A stretch of DNA of 64,000 nt from Microcyclospora pomicola. Lineage: Eukaryota; Ascomycota; Dothideomycetes; Capnodiales. Location of the stretch: positions 868,001-932,000 of the forward strand of contig NHNY01000001.1 in NCBI GenBank assembly GCA_002786065.1, in the 5' to 3' direction. Under the pieces are notes generated by a model. That model was not told the origin of the DNA. It made no database searches and saw only the letters and a program-made list of their open reading frames with translations. A program made the translations under genes and the position numbers. Positions 39,541-50,800 of the stretch are shown here, piece by piece (position 1 is the stretch's first letter; each line of letters begins with the position of its first letter).

Positions 39541-40890
39541 ATGTCATTCTCTCAACGCGTCGCTGATCAGTCGCTTGCTACTTACCAGGAAATGTCGCGT
39601 CCCACCAGCCAACATCGCTTGTCCCAAAGTGCTTCCCACTCTGCCAGCCTTCCTCGCAACCCCTACAGCCGCTCCCATTCCCACACGATCTCGCTCGGCT
39701 CGTCCGTGAGCAACAGCAACCGCATCAGTCGGAGAAAGAGCTCGAACTTCAATGCTGTCGGGGCCAATGCCGCAGCCCTGGGCGCAGCGGTAGAGCATGG
39801 CATGGCAGACGGTTCCGTCGCGATCAGCCGACGTCGGACTTCCATGTCCCGCTCCGTGCTCGGCAACCTCAACGATGACCCAAGCATATCTGGTGGTCTC
39901 TCGCAGCATGTCTCCAGCTCCCACGGAACTCCAAACGGCAGCGCATTGGTAGATGGCCCTTCCTTGTCGTCTCTCCACGAGCTCGAGAAGTCGAAGCTCC
40001 TGAAAGCCCGAAGAGCGAGCGATGGCACGCATCTTACCAAGAAAGAAAAAGCCGCGGCTGGCGAGCTAAAATGCGAACACTGCGGCAAGGCATACAAACA
40101 TGGTAGTTGCCTGACCAAGCATCTGTGAGTCACTGTGGAAAGGCGGGCGTCGAAATGCAGGATTATCGCTAACAATTGGACGCGTAGCTGGGAGCATACT
40201 CCGCAATGGCAGGTGACTTCGAAGTTGCTCATCTCGAAGCACCAGCAAGTGCAGCTGCTCGAGGCCGCCTCAGTTCTGGTGGCCATGAATCAAGACGGCC
40301 CAGAGATGGCAGAGAAGCATGACAGCGATTCTTCCTCCCCCGCAGCATCTCGATCCTCCGACATGCAAGACGAGGACTCGAGCTCTGGAGAGACAACTCC
40401 CCCACCGGCCACGGACAACTACCGCGATACAAAACGCTTCAGCAACACGAGCAGCGCATATTCACGATCATACCAGTCGCAATCAGTCTTTTCAGAAAGC
40501 GCTCCCGCTGCAGACTACCAATTCGGCCATCATCGACACTGGAGTCACTCGAGCAATCGCCCGGCCACAGCGGCGACGTCGATTTCGATCGCGGAAAGCT
40601 ACAAGGATGAAGACCCGCAAGACTTGGCTGCTGCCGTTGGGCTGTTGAGCTGCAGCTACGGCACACCCAAGACTGGTCCAACCATGATGTATGCTGATGT
40701 GCCTCCTGTACCACCATTGCCTGCGAAGTACGCGCAAGCGAGCTCGTTCTCAACCTACCACAGCCACCAGCACTCCCGAGACGTAGATATGGACGATCGA
40801 GAAAGCTCAGACGATGACCATCACCACTCTCAATACCACGGCAGGAGCGATGAAGCCGATGAAGGTGTCTTTGGAACCATGGAGGCTTAA
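39541..40890 (+). CDS. Fungal C2H2 zinc-finger protein, two exons
   Basis: A putative nuclear DNA-binding protein. Exon 1 39541-40124, intron 40125-40187 (GTGAGT, branch GCTAAC, CGCGTAG), exon 2 40188-40890; 428 residues. The single C2H2 finger CEHCGKAYKHGSCLTKHLWEH is split by the intron and restored exactly by splicing. It continues into HTPQWQVTSKLLISKHQQVQLLEAASVLVAM, a block characteristic of this filamentous-fungal family. The rest is low complexity: Ser-rich N-terminus with RRK and RRRTS basic patches, and a His/Asp-rich C-terminus. The start is uncertain: an alternative first exon ATGGCGGCGGCTGCAAAG (39495-39512) could splice over 39513-39570 in phase, replacing the first ten residues with MAAAAK, but that intron has a weak branch point. 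No regulon is known to me. Confidence 0.88.
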
Positions 40891-41887
40891 TGCATCGCGC
40901 TGCATACTGAGTTGTTCTGTCGCGACAGCTGTCAATATCCGTGCTTCCTCACGTGCACAGCATCTATCCGGCGTACCATCGGTCTCTACATTTCTCTTGT
41001 CCACCTCAGCATTCAACGAAAATCCCACGAAAAATCATCATTACGACATATTCAACGTTAACCCGACCACTTGACCAGCGATCTTCGCTCCGCCCGACTT
41101 CTTCCCTCCTTCCCCCAACACCGATGAGCAGGGTTCATTCTGATACCTTGCGAGGTTAAAGATGGGAGATCGTGGATGGAAGTGCCATGTCCGGCGTGAA
41201 CACAGCCCAGAGCGAATCGACTGCCCACCGATCAAGCCCACACTCCTTTGCTTATCTTTCGGATCACCATTCTTCACTTCCGACGAACCTCGGACCATCT
41301 CTGCCTCTTAGTTTTTCTTCTCTATGTCTTGTCTAGACCGTCAGGAGGAAGAATCAAACAAGAAACAGGATCACAAGGCCCATGAAGCAGAACCATTGTA
41401 TGTAGTTTGGGAACATGGCAAGGCGGCATGAAAACAAAGCTGCTCCTGCTGCTTGTGCAATGCAGCTGTATACCACAACTTTTTATCTTGTACTCCCATG
41501 ATCTTGACCCGTTCTACCCTCTCTTTATCACAGTTCGTCTTTCTGGCTCGGTGTGAGAGTACTGTCAATTTTGGCCGATGCGATGAAATCTCTTGGGCTC
41601 AGATGTGAGGCACTAGGTAATCCACCTGCAACAGCTCCTTACGGATGAATGAAATGCGACATACTTATTACATCAATGGACTACAACGCTAAATATGGTA
41701 ACGACACCATCCATCAAGCATCAAATCACAACATCCGTGCGCCGCTGAATCACAAACTGAGGTGGACATTACATGAGCTTTTCCCTGCCAAACGCCAGCA
41801 CAACCCTACCCGAACCTCAACATAAGGTGAGCGTGCGCACGCTTTTCGCGTCCATCATTACAACGTGTACAAGAAAGGGGAGGCCAC
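40891..41887. other. Intergenic, convergent 3' regions of C2H2 and DUF2235 genes
   Basis: About 1 kb. On the minus strand a possible terminal exon of the DUF2235 gene lies near 41770-41805. Otherwise nothing was recognised. Confidence 0.5.
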
Positions 41888-43698
41888 TCACAGCGTCTTC
41901 GGATGCAACGCCCGCGGCTCCGGCTGCTTGGGCCGGATCTGCCACGCGTTGTTCGTGAAGACGACCTGGCTGGCGCGCGCCTTGTCCTTCTGCAGCAGCA
42001 GCATCTCGTAGCGGCCGAGACGGTCTTCGGGCATAATGGGGTTGGCGAGCGTGGCGGGGCCCTCGTAGACCCACTCGATGCGCTCGAGGCCGGCGTGCTC
42101 GCCGTCGAACGAGTAATTGGGGTCGAAGTGCTGCGTGTGGCCGTCCTTCAGGCGCCAGCCGTGGAGTGGACCGCCTGCGCGCTGGGGATGGTAGAGGGAT
42201 GGCGGGACGCGGCCGAAGTTCTTGAGGCGCAGCCAGAGCGAGGAGAGGAGGGAGGCAAGCTGGGAGATGAGGCCGTCGGGCTCGAGTTCGACGCCGCGGC
42301 CGCCCATGTCGATGCGCACGCGCACGGAGGAGTGGATGTGCTCGTTGGTGTTCTGCAAGGGCTGGTTGTAGAGCGTGCGGCCGGACTCGTAGTCGGTCTT
42401 GTGATACTGGCCGGGCTGGCGGACTCTACGTCCCGCGAGCGATTGCGGGAAGGTGAGAGAGTCGTATACTTTGCCCATCGCCCAGTCGCGGTACTTTTCT
42501 GCCTTGTGCTGGTTGTACCACGCCAGTTGACAGTCGTACCAATGCTCAATATATTGCTCGTCGAACTTGATCCAGTCTGTGGGGCGAAATTTGTTGACAC
42601 GGTCTTCCATGGTGTTACCGGACATCTGATCCATCACCCACGCGAGGGTGATGTCGGCAGTGCCTGTGTCGGAGTAGCTGCCACCAATGTTGGAGTGGGC
42701 ACCCGGGAACCACACCTGTTTGAGGTTGGTGGTACAGATCGGGTCCTTCTCCCACACAGCTGGGGAGTATGGGTATCGTTGCTCATCCAAGCCCAGAGCC
42801 TGGAAAGCGTTCAATATTTTGCCCGATTTATCGAGTCGAGTATCGAACCATGCGGCAGAGGTCTTGCCTCGGATGAAGTCAGGAAGCAGGAACAATCGCT
42901 GCAATAACGGATTGATAGGTATGCCCAAAGACCCAACAGTCTCCCACACTGCCATCACCTTAATTGTGACCATCTGTGTGAGGTCGAGATAGGTTAACTT
43001 TGCGCAGTAGTCCGCAATATACTCATCGCGTCGGTGTTTGTCCTTGGCAAGTTTGTCGTCCGGCTTGATCTTCTCCACATCGTTGTGGTGCTCGAAGTAC
43101 GAATCAAAGAAACGCGGTGTATACTTTGGATCACCTGCGTTCTCCCAGTCGTCGAAGATCTCCACGAAATGCGGCATGGCGTGTTTCTTGAGGATCCCGA
43201 GAGCACAGATGAAGCCGCCCAGACTGCGAGCAGTGTATGCTCCGCGGGAGAAACCAAGCAAGAAGATGGAGTCTGGATCGCAGAGCCTATCGTTTTCCGT
43301 ATAGTTCGATGCAAGGAAAGCGTATGCTTCGCGCACGTTGACTGCCAGTCCAAGTCCTGTGGCACCGCCAATGAATTGATTGAACAAGCCAAGTCCCGTG
43401 CCAATTCCAGCCTGGTAGTACACAATCTGTGGATGATGATGGTCATCCTCGCTCGATATCGCTCGAGTGATCCGGGTGACATTTGTTGGGTTGGCATCGG
43501 CGTTGTCGCTGTCCTGCCATGTTCCTATACGGTGGCAGCTCTTAGTATTGTACATGTCCTAACGGGCCGATACATGAAGTCCGAGGACGAACCGTCACAG
43601 CAAACAATCAACTTCTTGGGAAGCTTCACTCGGTTCCGAACCTCCTCTTCAGAGACCGATGATCTTCTAGCCCAGTCTACACTGCTGTCAAGCGCCAT
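41888..43698 (-). CDS. DUF2235 alpha/beta-hydrolase domain protein, two exons
   Basis: A predicted serine hydrolase; bacterial relatives include Tle1-type phospholipase effectors, while fungal members are uncharacterised. Model: exon 1 43698-43593, intron 43525-43592 (68 nt, GTTCGT...GTATAG), exon 2 43524-41888; 580 residues. Splicing recreates the family N-terminus KKLIVCCDGTWQDSDN, which the unspliced frame breaks. The nucleophile elbow GFSRGAYTAR has Ser128. AVWETVGSLGIP carries the likely later catalytic-triad Asp/Glu region, and WFPGAHSNIGGSY the conserved His, so the triad looks complete. The C-terminal ~200 residues are a variable extension. No signal peptide was found, so it is probably intracellular. 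The stop TGA lies inside a GTGAGT donor; splicing there would replace the final residue(s) with about a dozen others. Confidence 0.9.
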
Positions 43699-44809
43699 TT
43701 CGCGAGTAATGGTATGCTAGTGACTCTAAGCTCCGAGAACAAAGAGCGTAACGGTCAATTTTCGGTACCGCAGGATGTGGTCTGGACGGACGGCCACTGG
43801 CAGTTCAACGGGGCGGCCCTAGTATATGGCTGGACAGAGTAGAAGCAAGTGTAGCGTTGGGGCCAGACAAGAGGTGCATAAACCGTCCTGCAAGGCTGTG
43901 GTCAAGGTTGCATTCAGCTGAACATATATGTGCGATTTCGAGCGTGGCTGGCTGAGGGGCGACCGATGCGAGTACTCTATTCTTCCTCTGCATCAGATCA
44001 CGGACAGCCTCAAGGGATGCATGGTGACCTCTCCCTGATCCATCTACTTGTTTCCATGAGCATGGTGCGGCAATGTATGGAGGTGGTGGTATGATCGAGG
44101 TAGACACGTGGGGCTGAAATATCCTTCCGTCAGCCGTATTCTATATTCGCCGGGATCCCATCCAGCCGCATTGTTGCACGAGGAACGTTCAGCTACACCG
44201 TCACGAACGCCATGAGTCGATGAAGTGCGGCCTCAGATGGGAACCTTGATCGACTTTGCAGACACAAGTTTGCATCATTGATATATAATGTAGACAATCC
44301 AGTATATATCTTTGCTCCTAAATTGTATCGAGTGCTATCGAATCCTGTTGCGATATGGTGGTGGTAGAACTATCGCGGAGAACCTGAGACATTATCTCAC
44401 AGAGTAATAAGTAAGATAGATAGAGTGAGTACGATAATGCTCGTGTCAGATTTCTTGCAGTTTTGATCTGGCGCGTCAAGGCATTCAAGCAATCTATATC
44501 ACACCTGTACAGATTTCCTTTGGATCTTCTAGATCTCGTGAGTGAAGGTAAGGTATTTGGTCTGAACGGAGTGCTTCCCGCATATAAAAGGCTTGAGTCA
44601 CTCTGATAAAAGCGCCATCGACTGCGACACTGATGGCAGAATATTGTGTTGCATGCAGAAAGTACGTCCCAGTTGATATGGCCATCCTTTGGTGATGGTC
44701 AAGTGATAAGCATGAGCAACCAAGTCGGACGTACCCATACAGCCAGGCTAGGCACAATCCATCGAGCACGATCAATTGTGTGCAGGGAGCATTGTGCGCG
44801 GCGAGAGCG
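43699..44809. other. Intergenic, upstream of DUF2235 gene and 3' of DUF1772 gene
   Basis: Holds the DUF2235 promoter next to 43699 and the DUF1772 3' region, which may include an extra terminal exon of that gene. A TATATAA-like motif near 44280 is not clearly tied to a gene. Confidence 0.5.
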
Positions 44810-45496
44810 TTACTCACACAGGGCCCAGAGCCCAATGCCACCAGCAATCGACATCTGCAAAGCACGCATGCTGTTGAGGGTGTTCCACTTCGTGAGGAAG
44901 TCGACGGCGTTGGTCTTCTCCATTTCACGGTCCAAGGGGGCATCATCGAACGGCTCTACTTTGTCTTCATGGCCTCCTACTCGTGCGATCTTGTGGTCTA
45001 GCGGTACCATGAGTATGCGTGTGTAGGGAAAAACACCTGCTACGAGACCAGCTACAACTGCCCATTTCTGCCAACCTCTTTCTCCAATCGCACGAAGGTG
45101 AACGGCTAGATAGCCAGCTGAAACAATACTGAGGAGTTCGAAAGGGACCTGCGACGCAAATGCGGCCTGGCTCATGAGACTGAATTGCTGCGCAGCTAGA
45201 ACGTGGCTTTTGCTTGTTGCATCCCTGGCAGTGTCATTGGAAGTGGCCGAACCGACCTCCAAGCTGATGGCGTCTTTCTCGACTGTTGGTGTACTTTGGG
45301 GAGTGAGTCGAGCTGGTTTTGAAGACTTGCCTGCCTTGACCGGAGCTGCAGGTGCCTTGGCAGCAGCAATGAGAGCTGGAAGAAATTGAAGTGAGGTGCT
45401 CGCCATGCCGCCAGCGATGAATAGCGAAGACGCGGTAACGAGCCCCTTGAGGGCAGGGACAGTGATGCCCATTGTAGATGATGTTGTCTCGACCAT
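44810..45496 (-). CDS. DUF1772-family membrane protein (anthrone-oxygenase-like fold)
   Basis: 228 residues from the ATG at 45494-45496 (frame open further up to 45658, but homologous sequence begins near MVETTSS). Transmembrane segments: TVPALKGLVTASSLFIAGGMAS, FASQVPFELLSIVSAGYLAV, KWAVVAGLVAGVFPYTRILM and MRALQMSIAGGIGLWAL. The closing FLTKWNTLNSMRALQ matches the family motif W-x2-L-N-x2-R. DUF1772 includes fungal anthrone oxygenases such as those in polyketide clusters, but most members have no known role and this one has a long Ala/Lys/Pro/Ser loop after helix 1. The stop TAA lies within GTGAGTAA, a perfect donor, so an extra 3' exon may exist. Confidence 0.82.
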   Translation of the reverse strand: MVETTSSTMGITVPALKGLVTASSLFIAGGMASTSLQFLPALIAAAKAPAAPVKAGKSSKPARLTPQSTPTVEKDAISLEVGSATSNDTARDATSKSHVLAAQQFSLMSQAAFASQVPFELLSIVSAGYLAVHLRAIGERGWQKWAVVAGLVAGVFPYTRILMVPLDHKIARVGGHEDKVEPFDDAPLDREMEKTNAVDFLTKWNTLNSMRALQMSIAGGIGLWALCE

Positions 45497-45742
45497 GGCG
45501 ATCCGTGTGTGCAGAGTGGAAGCGAAAGGGATGAATGTCTTCGTGGAGACGACAAGAGCTGAGAGTATACATAAATCTTTACATACACGTAACTGGGAGA
45601 CGCGCACGGGACGCGTCATACAGGACCTCCGTACGTCAGACTCCAGTGTCGATCTCAATCATTCATGTTATCAGCACAGTACCAATCACTAAATCCAAAC
45701 TCAATCCATCACACATCACTTCTTGTGCTCTGTGACTCGAGG

Positions 45743-46066
45743 CTACGACTTCGTCTTCCACATCTTCTTGACCTCCTTCAAATCCTTGACCAAGATCTTT
45801 GCTTCCTTCTTCATTTCCTTCTTCTCGTGGGCCGTGAGCTCGCCGCTCTTCTTCGCGGCCTTCATATCTAGAACCTGGGCATACAGTCCCTGAACCACAG
45901 TCTTCGAAGCACATTTCGTGCACGAAGTGCCAAGGGCAATATCGCGGAGTGCGTCGCTGATCGCTAAAATGCGTGCTTGAACTTCGGGCTTCTGAGCGTA
46001 TGCGTCGAGACGAGGAGTTTGGCTCTTCTTCTCGTGATGGCAGGCGTCGCCATTGCTGCTGGACAT
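45743..46066 (-). CDS. Small basic protein, 107 residues, unknown function
   Basis: I do not recognise it. It starts MSSSNGDACHHEKK, contains CTKC and ends in a long lysine/glutamate-rich helix (MKAAKKSGELTAHEKKEMKK then LKEVKKMWKTK) that could form a coiled coil or bind acidic partners. No signal peptide or transmembrane helix. Composition and the clean start support a real gene; it sits 250 bp upstream of the DUF1772 gene on the same strand, but nothing links the two functionally. Confidence 0.6.
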   Translation of the reverse strand: MSSSNGDACHHEKKSQTPRLDAYAQKPEVQARILAISDALRDIALGTSCTKCASKTVVQGLYAQVLDMKAAKKSGELTAHEKKEMKKEAKILVKDLKEVKKMWKTKS

Positions 46067-46858
46067 TAGTAAGTGGCCGTGATTGTGCTCAGCTCGAGTC
46101 TTGCAAACCTTTCTTTCAGTCCCGTCACCGTTGTATACGCAGGAATAGTTTCTGCGATTGCAGCAGGCTCAAATGATGTTTTCGACATATTTGAGGAAGA
46201 CTGGAGATTCGTTGTTGAGATGGGATGCCTGGTGATAGGGTGTACCTGGCCTTGATTTAGGATATATCTGGCTTTCTTTGGACAGATGCCACCGTGGAGT
46301 CTCGAATATATCTATGGCAATTATTCTGTTGCCTCGAGTCTCGTCCGATGAGACTCGGATTTATCATTGCCCTCGGCCGACGGAGTTCGATACATTCCAG
46401 CTCCGCTAGAATACGAATCCGACAGGCAATCACTATCGCCTTTACATTTCGCCAAACGGATAGAAATGTCACGCCACCGGTCTCGTACAGTCGGCTTCGT
46501 GACTCGCCGTTCGATGATCGAACTTTTTGAGCACCGTGACACCTTGAAGGTAAGTGTACTTCTGAGGTGACCAGGTGCATGCCAGCAGTAATGTCCGTGG
46601 AGAGCATGTTTTTGTACGAATGTCGAGGCTTCAGCTGCAGCACCCATGCAGCTGACGCCATGCCAGGCCGTCTCGCACGAAAGACCATTCGGACATCCAA
46701 CTCTTCAGGCCCGGTCGGTCGAGGGGCGCTCAATGCATTACATATGGGATGTGTAGCCATCAGCACTACCTTGGGATCTCATCGCAAATTACCTCTGTCC
46801 ATAAGGACAAGATATCAGCACGGCTCATATCCAAGCCTTGGTGTGAATCTTAGCACAC
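46067..46858. other. Intergenic, upstream of the 107-residue gene and the O-methyltransferase gene
   Basis: About 0.8 kb between divergent genes. A 169-codon minus-strand frame (46257-46766) overlaps plus-strand frames and has no family resemblance. Nothing else was recognised. Confidence 0.5.
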
Positions 46859-47527
46859 ATGTCCTCACTACAATCCACCCTCCGCTCAGTCTTAAGCACG
46901 GCTCGCGATGCGCAGGCCGAAATCGTCAGCTCTGACACGCACCTCGACCATGCTCTGTCCAACTCCAAACAGCATGGGTTGCCCGCCATCACGATGTGGC
47001 CTGCGCAAGGTAAATATCTTTCTGTCCTGTGCCAGCTCATCGACGCCAAATCCGTCTTGGAAATCGGCACGTTGGGTGGCTATTCGACTCTCTGGTTCGC
47101 CAACTCGAGTCCCGATGTGCACGTCACGAGCATCGAAGTTGACCCCAAGCACCACGCCGTCGCTATCGAAAACACAAAACACAAGGACAACATTTCGATC
47201 ATCCTCGGCAGCGCTCTCGATGTCCTCCCCCAACTCGAGGCTGAGGGCAAGGTGTTCGACTTCGTCTTCATCGATGCCAACTGGGAAGCTCAAGCGCAGT
47301 ATTTCGACTGGGCAGTCCGGCTCACGCGTCCCCGTGGCTGCGTCTACGTCGATAATGCTGTGCGGCAGATCATGGAGAGTGAGCCGGATGACCCAATGCG
47401 CTCCGCGTTGATCGAGCATGTCAAGGGTGATGAGAGGGTCAACGCGTCGCTCGTCACTACGATCAATCCGACTCGTGAGAACTTGGTCGACAGTGTGGAC
47501 GGCTTCTTGATTGCATATGTCAAGTAG
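46859..47527 (+). CDS. SAM-dependent O-methyltransferase, class I (CCoAOMT-like family 3)
   Basis: Transfers methyl from S-adenosylmethionine, probably to a phenolic hydroxyl; 222 residues, intronless, usual length for the family. The SAM-binding motif VLEIGTLGGYSTLWFA is at 67-81, with the acidic ribose-binding SIEVD (Glu93). The metal-binding loop reads FIDANWEAQ: Asp139 is kept, but the usual DADK is DANW (Asn141, Trp142). The second pair YVDNAVRQ (Asp165, Asn166) is intact. The N-terminus has the family block HLDHALSNSKQHGLPAITMWPAQGKYLSVLCQL. The enzyme is therefore likely active and divalent-metal dependent, although the altered loop could change metal or substrate choice. It is convergent with the NRPS-like gene 350 bp away. 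Confidence 0.93.
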   Translation: MSSLQSTLRSVLSTARDAQAEIVSSDTHLDHALSNSKQHGLPAITMWPAQGKYLSVLCQLIDAKSVLEIGTLGGYSTLWFANSSPDVHVTSIEVDPKHHAVAIENTKHKDNISIILGSALDVLPQLEAEGKVFDFVFIDANWEAQAQYFDWAVRLTRPRGCVYVDNAVRQIMESEPDDPMRSALIEHVKGDERVNASLVTTINPTRENLVDSVDGFLIAYVK

Positions 47528-47877
47528 ACATCACGTAAAGATTAGAGAGAATGTGACGACGGATATGTAGCGAACTAAGAGTCAGCTAGACATGACGATC
47601 AATGCCATTGTGATTTCTACACATTCCCTTCCTGATTGACAAATGGCCATACTTTCCTTAAGGCTGACATATCTTAAAACGGAACTTGTAGCAATGTATC
47701 CGCTTTTGGGACATTTGTCTATGTGATGAGCATCATATGTCTCAGCAATTTTCATCTACGAAAATAATAAACGTTATCTACTCATGAAATGCTCATCTTG
47801 TATCCTTCGTCGTCTTTCCATTTCCCATACACAACCCAATCCCAGTCCCATGAAAGTTGTATCCGATGCGTCCAATT
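47528..47877. other. Intergenic, convergent 3' regions of O-methyltransferase and NRPS-like genes
   Basis: An AT-richer 350 bp spacer, as expected for 3' UTRs. Nothing else was recognised. Confidence 0.6.
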
Positions 47878-50800
47878 CTAGATCGGCTCGTCTCTCGGCT
47901 CAATCAGCACCTCGTTGACCGCGACATGCTCCGGCTGCTTGAGCGCATAAACGATGGCATTCGCCACATCGCTAGCGTCGAGGATCTGTGCTCCTGACGG
48001 TTTGCCGTACGCTTCGATGGCTTCGGCATCAGTCGACATGCCGAGCAGGTCCGTCGCGGTGTTGCCGGGCTGCACGGACGTGACGCGAAGTCCTTTGCCC
48101 GCGGTCTCGAGACGGAGGGCCTGGAGAGTTGCCTCGACGAAGAATTTTGAGGCGGAATAGACGCCCAGGCCAGGGAAGACCTTGCGGCCCGCGTCGGAGG
48201 AGATGGCGACGATATGGCCGGCGCCGCGGGAGAGCATGGTTGGGACCGTGGCGGAGAGGCAGTGGAGGAGACCCTTGCAGTTGACGTCGACGGTGGTGTT
48301 CCATTCCTCGGTCTTGGCGTTGGCCATCATTGTGAAGTACATGACCCCGGCGCAGGAGATCAGAATGTCTACCGGACCAAGCTCGTTCTCAGTCGATCGG
48401 AACAGCTCGTCGACTTGAGCCTTGTCGGTCACATCGGTCTGTTTCGTGATGACTTTACCTTCGCGGACGACCAGCCGACGCTTCAAGGACTCCAGAGCTT
48501 GAGTTCTGCGAGCGGCAAGGACGAGATGACAGCCTTCGACGGCGAGAGCAGCCGCAACAGCCGCTCCGATACCTGACGATGCGCCGGTGATGACAGCGAC
48601 ACGGCCAGATAGGATACTCTTGCGAACTGAGAGTGCGGACCCGCCTAGAGCGGTATGCCTCAAGGGCGCTCGATTCATCCATCCTCGTGCGAACCAGTGA
48701 CGAGCATAAGTCTCTAGTAGCACGCTATCGACCTTCGGGCGCTCCACGATGGCGCGAAAGGGACGGGTCTGGGCATTGTTGAGCACCACGATGTCTCGAA
48801 GGAAGCCAACACTTGGCATACCGCTGCGAAGGATGTCGACCGTGAAAGCACCATCGCCTCCCTTGACAGTACCTCGTTTTTCGTTCCACAGAGCCACCCA
48901 TTCGTCGAACTCCATGGCTTCCGTTGGGTAGCCAAGCTCCTTGAAGTGTTCGAAGACTGTCTCTGCACCCACAGGATCGGGATCACCAAGGTGGAACACA
49001 AGCTGTTTTGCATGGGTCTGATTGCCAAGATGCACGATGGCTTTGCTCACGAAGTCGACAGGGGTCATTTCTGCTCTCCAACCGTCCACCTTCGGGTGGA
49101 ATCCAAGGTGTATGGACTCCACAAATAATGCGGTCAGGAGATCCCAAGCATTGGCGGCTCCTGTTGCACTGTGTCCGCTGATGGTACCTGCTCGTAGAAT
49201 TCGAACTGGTAGTCCCCGACGACCAGCTTCCAGTACGAGTTGCTCTGCAGCCCACTTGGTCTGACCATAGCCATCTGGAATCTTCTCAGCAACGGCATCA
49301 ACATAAAGCATGGCATCTTCTGGCCAGCCATGACCAGACTCGGAAGGAGGCAGGACACCGTTTGTAGATACATATTGCACGGTAGCACCACCAATGCATG
49401 CCATACGAAGAATCTCTCGAGTACCGTCAACGTTCGTGCCCCGGAGCGCTGCATATGGGTAGACAAGGTTGACAGTCGCTGCAGCGTGGACAATGACATC
49501 AACTCTGCGCGCAAGTTGCTCAAACGCATCAGGAGAGAGACCAAGACGCTTTCGTGGCAAATCTCCAGGCAATATCTCTACACGTTCCATGATCGAATCT
49601 CGCCATAGACCCAAGTCGATGAGGTTCTTCCTCAATCGGGCTGTGGCCCTAGGCTTATCGTCTTCTGTAGAATCTGCAGACCGGACAAGGCAGATGATCT
49701 GGGCTGATGTGCTTTCCATCAGCTCGTTCAACAGAAACGCGCCAAGAAATCCAGTTGCACCAGTGAGAAGCACAGTATTCGCGTCCTTGAGTGCTCGTAT
49801 CTTCGCATTATTTGGCTCGATGTCGCGGTCCAGGGCCGAGTCTCTTCGCAGAGCTGCAGGTAGATCTGACTGTACAGCAGCAATTGTTCCGTCTCTCACC
49901 TCCCGAACGGTAAGCAAATGACTTTGGAGAGTGGCAGGCTCAGCGAGCCGGCCTACAGGAATCCGAAATCCGAAACGTCGAGAAAGCTTCGAAGCTAGCG
50001 CAGCAAGTGATAAGGAATGTCCGCCAAGATCGAAGAAGCTATGGTCGGGCTTAAGAGCAGCCTGTGATGTTCCGAGAGTTGTAGCCCATATTTCGGCGAC
50101 ATCACTAATGCTTATGGAATCTTCCGGTGATTTGGTTCCGTTCGTCGTGGGACTTGGTGGTCGCGGCAGATTCTTCAGATCTGCTTTTCCAGATACAGCG
50201 TTCGTCGGTATCTTATCTAGTTCAACCCACAGTGCTGGGATCATGTACTGGGCCAAATACGGCGTGATTATCTTGCGTGCAGCGGGACTACGTCCTTGGT
50301 CATCAATATCCACGGGAGCCCTATCGGGTGTTGCTTCTGTATCGCGAACGACGTATGCGACTAGTTGTCGTTCGAGGCCGTCACCATGCGCGATCACAGC
50401 GCAATGTCGGACTCCCATATGCTTCGTAATGATGTCCTCGATCTTCGCAGGAACTACAGAGTATCCGCGTAGCTTGATCATCGCTCCGGTGCGGCCTGTA
50501 ATCTCGAGCACACCATTTGAATGTAATATGGCAAGGTCTCCTGTCCTGTACATGCGAGCCCCTTCGTGGGTCCCTTTGAATGTATCCGGGACAAACGCAG
50601 CCGCAGTCGTTTCAGGGCGGTTGAGATACCCGCGTGCAAGTAAGTTGCCACCGACATACAGTTCACCTGCGGTTCCTGCGGCAACTTCATTTCCCTCCTC
50701 ATCCAAGACATGTATGTTCTCGGGCTCCAAGGGTCTGCCAACTGGACAATATGAACTTTCGTCAGACAGTAGCTCGCTAATATCGCCACAAGCGATCTCG

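Noticed and set aside
41903-42907. 334-codon plus-strand frame across the DUF2235 gene
   Set aside because: Antisense shadow of the supported hydrolase gene; no domain, Val/Leu/Gly/Glu-biased composition.
46257-46766. 169-codon minus-strand frame
   Set aside because: Overlaps plus-strand frames of similar length, no recognisable motif and no gene-like start context.
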